A stretch of DNA of 8,515 nucleotides from Clostridiales bacterium (GTDB taxonomy: Bacteria > Bacillota_A > Clostridia > Saccharofermentanales > Saccharofermentanaceae). The notes under the pieces were generated by a model. It was given only the letters and a program-made list of their open reading frames with translations. It made no database searches and was not told where the DNA came from. Below, piece after piece: positions 1 to 5,890 of the stretch. Location: NCBI GenBank assembly GCA_017649745.1, contig JAGCGE010000349.1, positions 1 to 8,515 on the forward strand. The letters run 5' to 3'. The first letter of the stretch is position 1, and each line of letters starts with the position of its first letter. Made by a program: the position numbers and the translations under genes.

Positions 1-552
1 GCATTTGTTTTAGGTGGCTGTAATGCGCCTGTAGGTGAAGAGATGGAGGAACTCAAAAGTTCCAAGGCTACTACTGAAACGACCGGTGAAACAACTGAAA
101 CGACAATTGAAACAACGACTGAAGCGACCTCTGACGGAACTTTGGGCGACGATGATCTGAAGAAACTCGAGAGTAACAGGGAAGCAGCCGATATAGATAT
201 CATCGAGCACCAGTTGATAAGGGATCTTGTAAATGAATATATCGATGATCCAAAATGGAACTTTATGAATTATGAACACATGGAACTGGACCTTGAAGAT
301 AAGTTCTGGATCGTTGAAGGTGTCTTTATAACTACTGCAGAAGATGGAATAAAGGCCAGAGGTGCATACTTGTTTGACAGTTATGATCACGCGATGGATT
401 ATGTCAATGATACAGAAATGGAACTTGTTTTCGAAGAGCAGGATGACGGATCGATAAACTTTGATAATACTAATGATTCAGAAATGAAAAAGGACTATTA
501 CGGAACGATCTATCCTGACGGATCTGTTATAGAGTACATGGATTTTGATTAA
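1..552 (+). CDS. Secreted lipoprotein of unknown function, 5'-truncated
   Basis: Frame 1 is open from the first base and stops at TAA 550-552, so the gene begins left of the window. The first visible residues are AFVLGGCNAP, which fits a lipobox (LGGC) with the lipidated cysteine at codon 7 (19-21); the charged and hydrophobic part of the signal peptide is missing. A Met codon at 43 lies after the lipobox and is not the real start. The cysteine is followed by a low-complexity linker of repeated T-E-T-T units (codons 22-44), typical of stalks that hold a domain away from the membrane. The remaining ~135 residues are strongly acidic, with aromatic patches (PKWNFMNYEH, KFWIVEGVF, YYGTIYPDGS), and are probably a small globular domain. 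I do not recognise the family. It is convergent with tetR and shares its terminator. The lipoprotein call is good; function is unknown. Confidence 0.8.
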   Translation, partial: AFVLGGCNAPVGEEMEELKSSKATTETTGETTETTIETTTEATSDGTLGDDDLKKLESNREAADIDIIEHQLIRDLVNEYIDDPKWNFMNYEHMELDLEDKFWIVEGVFITTAEDGIKARGAYLFDSYDHAMDYVNDTEMELVFEEQDDGSINFDNTNDSEMKKDYYGTIYPDGSVIEYMDFD

Positions 553-585
553 AAAAGAGGAGTTACATCTGTAACTCCTTATTCT
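551..585. terminator. Bidirectional terminator between lipoprotein gene and tetR
   Basis: A perfect 8-bp hairpin, GGAGTTAC (559-566), loop ATCT, GTAACTCC (571-578), sits between two convergent genes. On the minus strand it is followed by TCTTTTTT, a good U-run, so it should end tetR transcription. On the plus strand the following TTATTCTTTC is a weaker U-rich tract that could serve the lipoprotein gene. It overlaps the last base of the lipoprotein stop region and abuts the tetR stop (579-581). Confidence 0.8.
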
Positions 586-1133
586 TTCTCACTTAATCTG
601 TTGATCATGGCTTCGATCGAGCCTCTGTTAAACTCGCAGAAACGTTTGAACTGCTGCTGTATGTCGTTGCTCATGCCGTTCCTCATCCAGTCGACGGCCT
701 GACCGAAGATGACGCATTTATAGAAGTGGATGACAAGTTCTTTGTCCTCCGGCGCGATGTTCCTGCCCTTTGTGAGCTCATCGAAATAACGAGTGATAAC
801 ATCAGCGCTTATCTGCATGAAGTAGTGCACGAAGATGTCACGGCTGTTGGAATTGAAAAGGTGAGCAGCGATCGTCTTGTGCTCGAGGGAAAATTCGATT
901 ACTGCGTAGAGGCAGTCTTCGATGGTATCAAAGGAATCGTACTTATCCATTATCTTCTGAGCTTCTTCCGTGACAACGTCTTCGATCAATGTAGGAAGAT
1001 CGTCGTAGTGATAATAGAACGAGTTACGGTTTATGTTGCACTCTTCGACGATACTCTTTACAGTGATCTGCGAAAGAGGCTTCTTCTCGAGCTGTTGCAG
1101 AAATGTCTTCTTGATGAGTGTTTTCGTATCCAT
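579..1133 (-). CDS. TetR/AcrR-family transcriptional regulator
   Basis: A 184-residue protein of normal TetR length. The N-terminus has the TetR DNA-binding pattern: a first helix (TLIKKTFLQQLEKKPLSQ), then ITVKSIVEECNINRNSFYYHY, where the NSFYYHY motif is the hallmark end of the recognition helix. The rest (~residues 50-184) is all-helical ligand/dimer domain rich in aromatic residues, of unknown ligand. The frame is open to a Met at 1172, but that codon lies in the loop of the terminator hairpin of the upstream gene, and the extra 13 residues (AFFFALSYNPY) do not look like TetR. I therefore prefer the Met at 1131-1133. No Shine-Dalgarno precedes it; a TATAAT lies 6 bases upstream. It follows the YhgE-like gene on the same strand 60 bases downstream, so control of that gene and itself is the likely role (inference). 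Confidence 0.9.
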   Translation of the reverse strand: MDTKTLIKKTFLQQLEKKPLSQITVKSIVEECNINRNSFYYHYDDLPTLIEDVVTEEAQKIMDKYDSFDTIEDCLYAVIEFSLEHKTIAAHLFNSNSRDIFVHYFMQISADVITRYFDELTKGRNIAPEDKELVIHFYKCVIFGQAVDWMRNGMSNDIQQQFKRFCEFNRGSIEAMINRLSEKE

Positions 1134-1139
1134 ATAAGG

Positions 1140-1145
1140 ATTATA
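1140..1145 (-). promoter_or_regulatory. Candidate -10 box for tetR
   Basis: A perfect TATAAT on the minus strand ends 6 bases before the preferred tetR start codon. The predicted transcription start would be on or next to the A of the ATG, giving a leaderless or nearly leaderless mRNA. No convincing -35 lies at 16-18 bases; the nearest TTGACA-like string (ATGACA, 1167-1172) is 21 bases away, within the upstream terminator. Promoter activity is uncertain. Confidence 0.45.
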
Positions 1146-1154
1146 ACTCAAAGC

Positions 1155-1185
1155 GAAGAAAAAGGCTGTCATTGCTGACAGCCTT
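1155..1185 (-). terminator. Terminator of the YhgE-like gene
   Basis: A perfect 9-bp inverted repeat AAGGCTGTC / GACAGCCTT (1162-1170 and 1177-1185, 6-base loop). On the minus strand it begins 8 bases after the stop codon at 1194-1196 and runs into TTTTTCTTC. This is a good intrinsic terminator. It separates the YhgE-like gene from tetR, although read-through would give a two-gene transcript. Confidence 0.8.
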
Positions 1186-1193
1186 CGTAAATA

Positions 1194-3929
1194 TCAGGCG
1201 AACCCGTGTGCCTCCATGACGTCGTAGAGATTGGTCTTGCCTTTTTGTTCCTTCTTACCACGGATAACGAAAAGGAAGACGGTAAGAAGTGTAGATGCGA
1301 GGAAGATCAGTAACAGGATCCTTACCGACATCGGGAACGGTTCGCCGCCGCCGATCGAACTCCTGAATGCGGCAACCGTGTAAGTGAAAGGCATGAACCT
1401 GTTAAGGGCCGCTGCGAGAGGACCGGAGACTTCGATAGGATATGTACCTGCAGAGCCTGCGAGCTGGAGTACCATGAAGATCAACATTATGAAGCTTCCG
1501 ACTTTGCCGAGAAGTACGTTGAAGAAGTACATTATCGACATGAAAGCTACTGATGCGAGGCAGGCTACGAGGATCGTCTGGCCGAGCCTTGCAGGTGCGA
1601 AGCCGAGCGTGAAGTGAAGTATCAGCACGAGGACTACAGCCTGGAGGATCGCCATTGGATAGAGGACGCTAGCTTTGCTGAGCCACCACTTGAAGCCTGA
1701 ATCCATGCTGTCATGCTCTGTGAGAGGGTACATGAGGCAGAATGCGAGGCATGCTACCCAGAGACCAACAGACATCATGTATGCTGCCATTGCGTGACCA
1801 TTGTCGCTTACATTTGTAAGCTTTGTCTCTGTAGTCTCAAGAGGGTTCGAAAACATCTGCGCGTTAGCTTCGTTCTTGTTCGTGTTTTCGAGCTTGTCGG
1901 CACCTTCAGAAAGACCGTCATAGAGTGTCGAAGTACCGTCGATGAGATCAGGCATTGAATCGGAAAGAGTATTCATGCCGTCGTTCAGGTCAGAAGCGCC
2001 GTTCTTAAGATCTGACGCACCTGTAGCGAGCTTGTCGGCACCATCCTTAAGATCGGAAGCGCCTGTGAGGATAGTCTCGTTATTGGATACGAGTGTTGAT
2101 GTTCCGTCTGCAAGAGTTGTTGCACCGTTTGCGAGAGTGTCAGCGCCGCTTGAGAGAGTTGCCGTACCCGTTGCGAGAGTTGCTGCACCATCGTTAAGAT
2201 CGCTCATGCCGGACTTGAGCTTATCAGTTCCGTCAGCAAGTGTTGCAGCACCGTCAGAAAGAGTGCTGGCGCCTGCCGCGATCTTGTCAGCGCCGTCAGA
2301 AAGAGTGCTGGCACCTGTTGAAAGTCCCGTTGCTCCGTTAGAGAGAGCAGAAGTGCCGTCCTTAAGTGCCGAAGCGCCTGTGGCGAGCTTATCAACGCCG
2401 TCAGCCATTGTGGATGCGGAATTATTGAGTAATGTAATACCGCCTGAAAGATCTGATGATCCTGTGCGGAGTGCTTCAGAATTACAGTTGTCTTCACCTA
2501 CGAGAGTGTTAAGACCGCTGTTGAGGTTAGTTGCACCCTGTGAAAGAGCTGCGACCGAATCACCGAGACCTCCCTGAGATGAGATCGCACCGTCGAGCGA
2601 AGCGTATGCTGTATCAAGTGACTTTATGTTGTCTGCGAGTTCCTGTGGGATAACACCGGTTGATGCCAGATAGTCGGCTGAAGCCGAGAGGTTATCCAGG
2701 TTTGTCTTGAACTGGGCTGAAGATGCCTTAAGTCCGTTCTCTCCGTTAACTGCACCATCGAGAGTCGTAAGACCGGTGGAAAGCTTAGATGATGAAGAAG
2801 CGATGAGGTCGACATTATCTGTATATGTCTTAATGCCGCTCTTAAGAGATGCAGCGCCTGTATCAAGTTCGCTTAATGCACCTGTCATGACAGGCATTGA
2901 AGAATTAAGAGAATCGAGTCCAGTGCTTAAGTCAGAAGCGCCTGTAGCAATATCTGAAGCTCCTGCAGCAAGAGTAGATGCACCGCTGCTTAAGTCTGAA
3001 GCACCGCTTTGAAGTGAAGTCATTCCGTCAGAGAGGTCCTTGGAACCGTTCTTCAGGGCATTGGCACCATCATCGATCGAAGTTGCTGCACTATATGCCT
3101 TAGAAGTTCCGTCGGAGAGAGCTGCTGCACCTGAGTTGACCTGTGAAGCACCTGACTTAAGGGAAGTAGCGCCTGTTGAGAGCGTCTTCGCTCCGTTATC
3201 TATCCTGTCAGTTCCGTCCATATATGTAACGAGACCTTCGTTAAGTTGTGATGCACCGTTACTTAATGTTGATGTTCCGTCGCTGAGCTGAGTCGCACCA
3301 TCTAAGAGAGCGCTTGTACCTTCACTTAACTGATCGACGCCGTCGCTAATTGCGTTCTCGCCATCGAGGATCTTGGAAGTTCCTTCAGAAGCCTCATCAA
3401 GTGAGTTGCCCAGAGTCGTAAGCTTTGTAAAGAGCGTTTCTGCATAAGTCTCTGTCACCTTGCGTTCGAGGCTTAATTCCATCTTCGTCATAGCCGATTC
3501 GGAAAGCTTCATCGCTACGTAGTTTGTAGCAGGGTCCGTCTCGTACTGAAGATCCATCTTTGATGGCTTATCGTCGAGCACTGTGGTTGCGTTGTGTGAG
3601 AAGTCCTCAGGGATCGTGATTATCATGTAGTACTGACCGCTCTTGAGTCCCTGTTTTGCTGATGCCTCATCAACAAAATGGAAGTCCAGGGAAGCGTCTT
3701 CCTTGAGGTTCTTTACGAGTTCATCGCCGATCGCGATCTCCTCGCCGTCATACATGACTGGCTGATCCTTGTTTACGACTGCTACAGGGAGCTTGTCGAG
3801 CTCGCCGTACGGATCCCACATCGACGCGAGGAAGAATCCCGCATAGATGGAAGGGATCAGGATGATAGCCATAAGCACCACGATGAGCAGGGGGTTATGG
3901 ATAAGCCTTTGCCATTCCTTTTTGATCAT
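1194..3929 (-). CDS. YhgE/Pip-family membrane protein with long heptad-repeat ectodomain
   Basis: A 911-residue protein. Residues 1-12 are cytosolic and basic (MIKKEWQRLIHN). TM1 spans ~13-34. An extracytoplasmic N-terminal domain follows to ~180, opening WDPYGELDKLPVAVVNKD, which is the YhgE/Pip signature. Residues ~183-365 and ~455-680 are repeats of pattern L-x-x-G-A/T-S-x, broken by a non-repeat insert at ~366-454. About five C-terminal TMs lie at ~713-734, 753-776, 783-807, 810-830 and 868-890, as in ABC-2-like permeases. The family includes the phage-receptor protein Pip of Lactococcus and relatives YueB and EsaA; its transport or scaffold role is poorly known. The start at 3929 is supported by AAAGGAG eight bases upstream and a promoter at 3961-3989. 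The upstream Met at 3989 falls inside the -35 box, so it cannot be on that transcript. The adjacent TetR gene is its likely regulator. Confidence 0.92.
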   Translation of the reverse strand: MIKKEWQRLIHNPLLIVVLMAIILIPSIYAGFFLASMWDPYGELDKLPVAVVNKDQPVMYDGEEIAIGDELVKNLKEDASLDFHFVDEASAKQGLKSGQYYMIITIPEDFSHNATTVLDDKPSKMDLQYETDPATNYVAMKLSESAMTKMELSLERKVTETYAETLFTKLTTLGNSLDEASEGTSKILDGENAISDGVDQLSEGTSALLDGATQLSDGTSTLSNGASQLNEGLVTYMDGTDRIDNGAKTLSTGATSLKSGASQVNSGAAALSDGTSKAYSAATSIDDGANALKNGSKDLSDGMTSLQSGASDLSSGASTLAAGASDIATGASDLSTGLDSLNSSMPVMTGALSELDTGAASLKSGIKTYTDNVDLIASSSSKLSTGLTTLDGAVNGENGLKASSAQFKTNLDNLSASADYLASTGVIPQELADNIKSLDTAYASLDGAISSQGGLGDSVAALSQGATNLNSGLNTLVGEDNCNSEALRTGSSDLSGGITLLNNSASTMADGVDKLATGASALKDGTSALSNGATGLSTGASTLSDGADKIAAGASTLSDGAATLADGTDKLKSGMSDLNDGAATLATGTATLSSGADTLANGATTLADGTSTLVSNNETILTGASDLKDGADKLATGASDLKNGASDLNDGMNTLSDSMPDLIDGTSTLYDGLSEGADKLENTNKNEANAQMFSNPLETTETKLTNVSDNGHAMAAYMMSVGLWVACLAFCLMYPLTEHDSMDSGFKWWLSKASVLYPMAILQAVVLVLILHFTLGFAPARLGQTILVACLASVAFMSIMYFFNVLLGKVGSFIMLIFMVLQLAGSAGTYPIEVSGPLAAALNRFMPFTYTVAAFRSSIGGGEPFPMSVRILLLIFLASTLLTVFLFVIRGKKEQKGKTNLYDVMEAHGFA
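1890..3383 (-). repeat. Coding heptad repeats in the YhgE-like gene
   Basis: About 60 degenerate 21-base units encode seven-residue repeats such as LSDGAST, LATGASD and LADGTDK, in two blocks separated by a non-repetitive stretch at about 2568-2834. Leu or Ile recurs every seventh residue with Gly three residues later, which suggests a long rod, either helical coiled coil or a repeat helix. Several units are nearly identical in DNA (for example GCGCCTGT and GTTGCACC on the + strand recur), so copy number could change by slippage. The same bias keeps antisense frames open. Confidence 0.85.
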
Positions 3930-3937
3930 TTGTATCA

Positions 3938-3944
3938 CTCCTTT
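3938..3944 (-). promoter_or_regulatory. Ribosome binding site of the YhgE-like gene
   Basis: AAAGGAG on the minus strand, eight bases before ATG 3927-3929. It decides the start in favour of the shorter 911-residue product, which then begins with a short basic cytosolic tail directly before TM1. Confidence 0.85.
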
Positions 3945-3960
3945 TCGTTTTGTCGGCTCT

Positions 3961-3989
3961 ATCATAGGTCTGCTCGAAAACACTCTCAA
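3961..3989 (-). promoter_or_regulatory. Sigma-A type promoter of the YhgE-like gene
   Basis: On the minus strand TTGAGA (3984-3989) is followed by a 17-base spacer and TATGAT (3961-3966). Transcription would start near 3954, leaving a leader of about 25 bases with a strong Shine-Dalgarno. An imperfectly spaced inverted repeat (TAGACA / TGTCTA) lies immediately upstream of the -35. Confidence 0.75.
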
Positions 3990-4013
3990 TAGACAGAATC
4001 GTCCCCGTGTCTA
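3990..4013. promoter_or_regulatory. Inverted repeat, possible operator
   Basis: TAGACA (3990-3995) and TGTCTA (4008-4013) form a 6-bp inverted repeat with a 12-base spacer, touching the upstream edge of the -35 box of the YhgE-like gene. The 24-base span is compatible with a TetR dimer site, but the arms are short and the match could be chance. Binding by the neighbouring TetR protein is a guess. Confidence 0.3.
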
Positions 4014-4020
4014 ATTGGCG

Positions 4021-4059
4021 TAAAACAAAAAGGCGACCGGTATAAGACCGATCGCCTTT
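4021..4059 (-). terminator. Terminator of the sigma/YD-repeat gene
   Basis: Hairpin with arms AAAGGCGA (4029-4036) and TCGCCTTT (4052-4059), an inner CGGT/ACCG helix (4038-4041 with 4047-4050), one C-A mismatch and loop ATAAG. On the minus strand it continues into TTTTTGTTTTA. It lies 27 bases after the stop of the sigma gene and insulates the YhgE promoter from it. Confidence 0.88.
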
Positions 4060-4085
4060 CGTTACTTCTGTATCTATCTGTTATA

Positions 4086-5717
4086 TCAATTGCAAGGCTC
4101 GAATTCAGTGATGAGCATGTAGGCGGGGGTTCCGTCCGCGCTATAAGCAGTGCTTGAAGACCAGACACCTTCAACAGGAGAATCCGTATAATCGTAAGTC
4201 TGATAATCAGTCAAAACACCGTCTTCGTATTGCTCGATCTTTATCTTGTTTTGACCGTCGTATGTATATACCCTATGGAATTCTTTCGGCTCATCCTCTC
4301 CTGATTCATTCTTGATCGTATAGTAAGAATAATCTTCGAGGCATCTGTCTTCTGAATCGTAGTAGAAGACTTCGTTGATACCGTCGGTTTCTTGATATTC
4401 AACGTAAGAACCGTCAGCGTTATATTCAAAGGTGTGGGTGCTGTATACAAAGCCTGTTCCATCACCTTGTTCAGATCTGATCACACGACCCTGGTCATCA
4501 TAGAAGTAATTGACTACATAATTGATGGCATTATCGTTATCGACATCATAGCTGACTGTCTTGATCTTACCGAATTCACCATATTCTGTCTCGGTATATG
4601 AATTTGCAGTACCCTGATAGCTATATCTCCACGACTTGATCAATCGACCTTGGTCATCATATTCATAAGTGACGTGTTCAGCTATGTCTGTACCGTTGTA
4701 TCTAGTATTCTCGATCGTCTTATTATCTGCGGTGCAAAGGCGCTCTATGGTGAGCTTCATATCATCACCTTCAGGACTGCAGCTATATTGCTTTAACCTA
4801 TATGCAGGAACCAACTGCGTACTGCTTTCAGAGACTTCAGTGTCAGCTGCGTCAGACAAGCCTATTGCTGCTTCGGAAGAAGAGTTATTGCTATCCGGAC
4901 CTTTCACTGTCTCCTCTATAGCATCGACTTTTTCTGCCGAAGTGTCCTTCTTATTGTCGTATGTTACCTTAAACACAGCGACGGCGGTTCCGCCTGCAAG
5001 TACCAATGCTGCTGCACTTATCAAGAGTTTTCTTATCATTATATTTTTTCCTCCCTCGGCAGCCGTATGTGCTGCGGCTGCAATATTCTGGGATGCGGAA
5101 ATATTTTTGATAGCCGGTGGGATCGGTTTGAACTGAACCGATTCTGCTTCCTTTTCGAAAAGTAATGTTAAGAACGGGATGCCCATAGCAAACAACTTGT
5201 CATCGTTATCTTTCTCATACTTCGTTACCTCCTTCTTGATCTTTTTCCTTGCATAGTCGAGACGTGAAAGAACTGTGCCCTGAGGTATCCCAAGTTGTTC
5301 GGAGATCTCGCCGGTCGTCATGTTGTTGAAGTAGTAGAGGATCACGGTTATGTAGGCATCTTCGGAAAGGCACTTCCTTACGATGTCCATGATGATCTTT
5401 CGTTTCTCGTCCGATTCAACAAGCGATGCCGGCAGGAAATCTTCCCCGACTGCTTCCTCGTTCTCGAAAAATTCATCCTCAGCGACGAACGTCCTTCTGG
5501 ACTTTAGAACGTTCAGACATTTATTGGCCGCGATCTTCTTGATCCAAGCGACAGCCTTTGTCTTGTCATCGAGAGAATCGTACGCCTTATAAGCAGTGAC
5601 GTACGTATCCTGGATGATGTCCTCGGCATCTTCCTTATTCTTCAGAAGATTGATCGCCGTCCAGTACACTGCCTTGTACGATTCCTTATAGAGCTTTTCG
5701 AGTTCGGTTTCAGTCAT
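4086..5717 (-). CDS. ECF sigma factor fused to a TM helix and extracytoplasmic YD-like repeats
   Basis: A 543-residue protein. Residues ~6-72 are sigma region 2 (DAEDIIQDTYVTAYKAYDSL carries the core-binding and -10-recognition helices). Residues ~103-163 are sigma region 4 with its helix-turn-helix (TTGEISEQLGIPQGTVLSRL). A linker (166-226) holds a short hydrophobic patch (GIPFLTLLF). A single TM lies at ~228-250, preceded by IRK, so the C-terminus should be outside. A Ser/Glu-rich stalk spans ~255-300. The rest (~305-543) has at least five units of pattern Y-x-Y-D-x-x-G-x-I/L, for example YEYDDQGRLIKS and YFYDDQGRVIRS, resembling RHS/YD or wall-binding repeats. ECF factors are normally ~160-200 residues and held by a separate anti-sigma; here sensor, anchor and sigma share one chain. 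The start has AAAGGAG seven bases upstream. Release by proteolysis, or an internal start at residue 227, would be needed for a free sigma (inference). Confidence 0.9.
   Translation of the reverse strand: MTETELEKLYKESYKAVYWTAINLLKNKEDAEDIIQDTYVTAYKAYDSLDDKTKAVAWIKKIAANKCLNVLKSRRTFVAEDEFFENEEAVGEDFLPASLVESDEKRKIIMDIVRKCLSEDAYITVILYYFNNMTTGEISEQLGIPQGTVLSRLDYARKKIKKEVTKYEKDNDDKLFAMGIPFLTLLFEKEAESVQFKPIPPAIKNISASQNIAAAAHTAAEGGKNIMIRKLLISAAALVLAGGTAVAVFKVTYDNKKDTSAEKVDAIEETVKGPDSNNSSSEAAIGLSDAADTEVSESSTQLVPAYRLKQYSCSPEGDDMKLTIERLCTADNKTIENTRYNGTDIAEHVTYEYDDQGRLIKSWRYSYQGTANSYTETEYGEFGKIKTVSYDVDNDNAINYVVNYFYDDQGRVIRSEQGDGTGFVYSTHTFEYNADGSYVEYQETDGINEVFYYDSEDRCLEDYSYYTIKNESGEDEPKEFHRVYTYDGQNKIKIEQYEDGVLTDYQTYDYTDSPVEGVWSSSTAYSADGTPAYMLITEFEPCN
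5050..5055 (-). promoter_or_regulatory. Internal ribosome binding site inside the sigma/YD gene
   Basis: GGGAGG on the minus strand (within GAGGGAGG, 5050-5057) precedes an in-frame ATG at 5037-5039 by 10 A/T-rich bases. That Met is residue 227 of the fusion and starts MIRKLLISAAALVLAGG, which reads like a native signal anchor. The site could yield a separate 317-residue membrane/YD protein lacking the sigma part. The same bases encode AEGGKNI, so chance cannot be excluded. Confidence 0.45.
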
Positions 5718-5724
5718 TTCTTGT

Positions 5725-5731
5725 CTCCTTT
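5725..5731 (-). promoter_or_regulatory. Ribosome binding site of the sigma/YD gene
   Basis: AAAGGAG on the minus strand, seven bases before ATG 5715-5717. It fixes the start of the sigma domain, giving the usual short N-terminus before region 2. Confidence 0.85.
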
Positions 5732-5775
5732 GATTTCCGCATCTATTAACTAAGACAACTAAGTCCCGGTCCCTA

Positions 5776-5800
5776 TTCGAAGTTTTCGAAAAATTTTTTC
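5776..5800. repeat. TTCGAA pair and A/T palindrome in the sigma leader
   Basis: Two copies of the palindrome TTCGAA (5776-5781 and 5785-5790) are separated by GTT, and the second merges into GAAAAATTTTTTC (5788-5800), itself nearly palindromic. It lies between the predicted sigma promoter and its start codon. It could be an operator, a bent A-tract or an mRNA structure; I see no evidence that decides. Confidence 0.4.
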
Positions 5801-5830
5801 AAAAGATGCGGAGAAGGGGTAATCCCGTCC

Positions 5831-5839
5831 ATTATAACA
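5831..5839 (-). promoter_or_regulatory. Extended -10 promoter of the sigma/YD gene
   Basis: On the minus strand TG-T-TATAAT (5831-5839) is a full extended -10 element, about 115 bases before the start codon. The only -35-like hexamer is TTGCAA (5857-5862), 20 bases away, longer than usual but tolerable with an extended -10. The long leader holds the TTCGAA repeats. I found no clear ECF-type self-promoter. Confidence 0.6.
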
Positions 5840-5856
5840 TCCTAATTAAAGCGCAC

Positions 5857-5884
5857 TTGCAAAAAATAATAACCGTGATATACT
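5857..5884 (+). promoter_or_regulatory. Promoter of the T-box transcript
   Basis: TTGCAA (5857-5862), a 16-base spacer and TATACT (5879-5884), with TG one base before the -10 (extended -10). The predicted start is near 5891, right at the foot of T-box stem I, which supports the call. TTGCAA is its own reverse complement, so the same hexamer can also serve as the -35 of the divergent sigma gene. Confidence 0.7.
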
Positions 5885-5890
5885 TACTAC

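Noticed and set aside
10..390. Minus-strand 126-codon open frame at the left end
   Set aside because: It overlaps the lipoprotein gene, which has a lipobox and stalk; the antisense product is Phe/Ile/Cys-rich noise.
726..1178. Plus-strand 150-codon open frame opposite tetR
   Set aside because: Antisense of a clear TetR protein, with no ribosome binding site.
1942..3291. Long plus-strand open frames (1942-2577, 2707-3012, 3040-3291) rich in Pro/Ala/Ser/Val
   Set aside because: They are antisense to the heptad repeats of the YhgE-like gene. Codon bias of the repeats removes stops in that frame; there is no ribosome binding site and no recognisable protein.
1890..3383. CRISPR-like or satellite repeat array
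   Set aside because: Units are 21 bases, degenerate, without unique spacers, and keep a protein reading frame; they are coding repeats.
3930..3989. Extended 931-residue start of the YhgE-like protein at 3989
   Set aside because: That codon is within the predicted -35 box, and the extra 20 residues precede a Met with a strong ribosome binding site.
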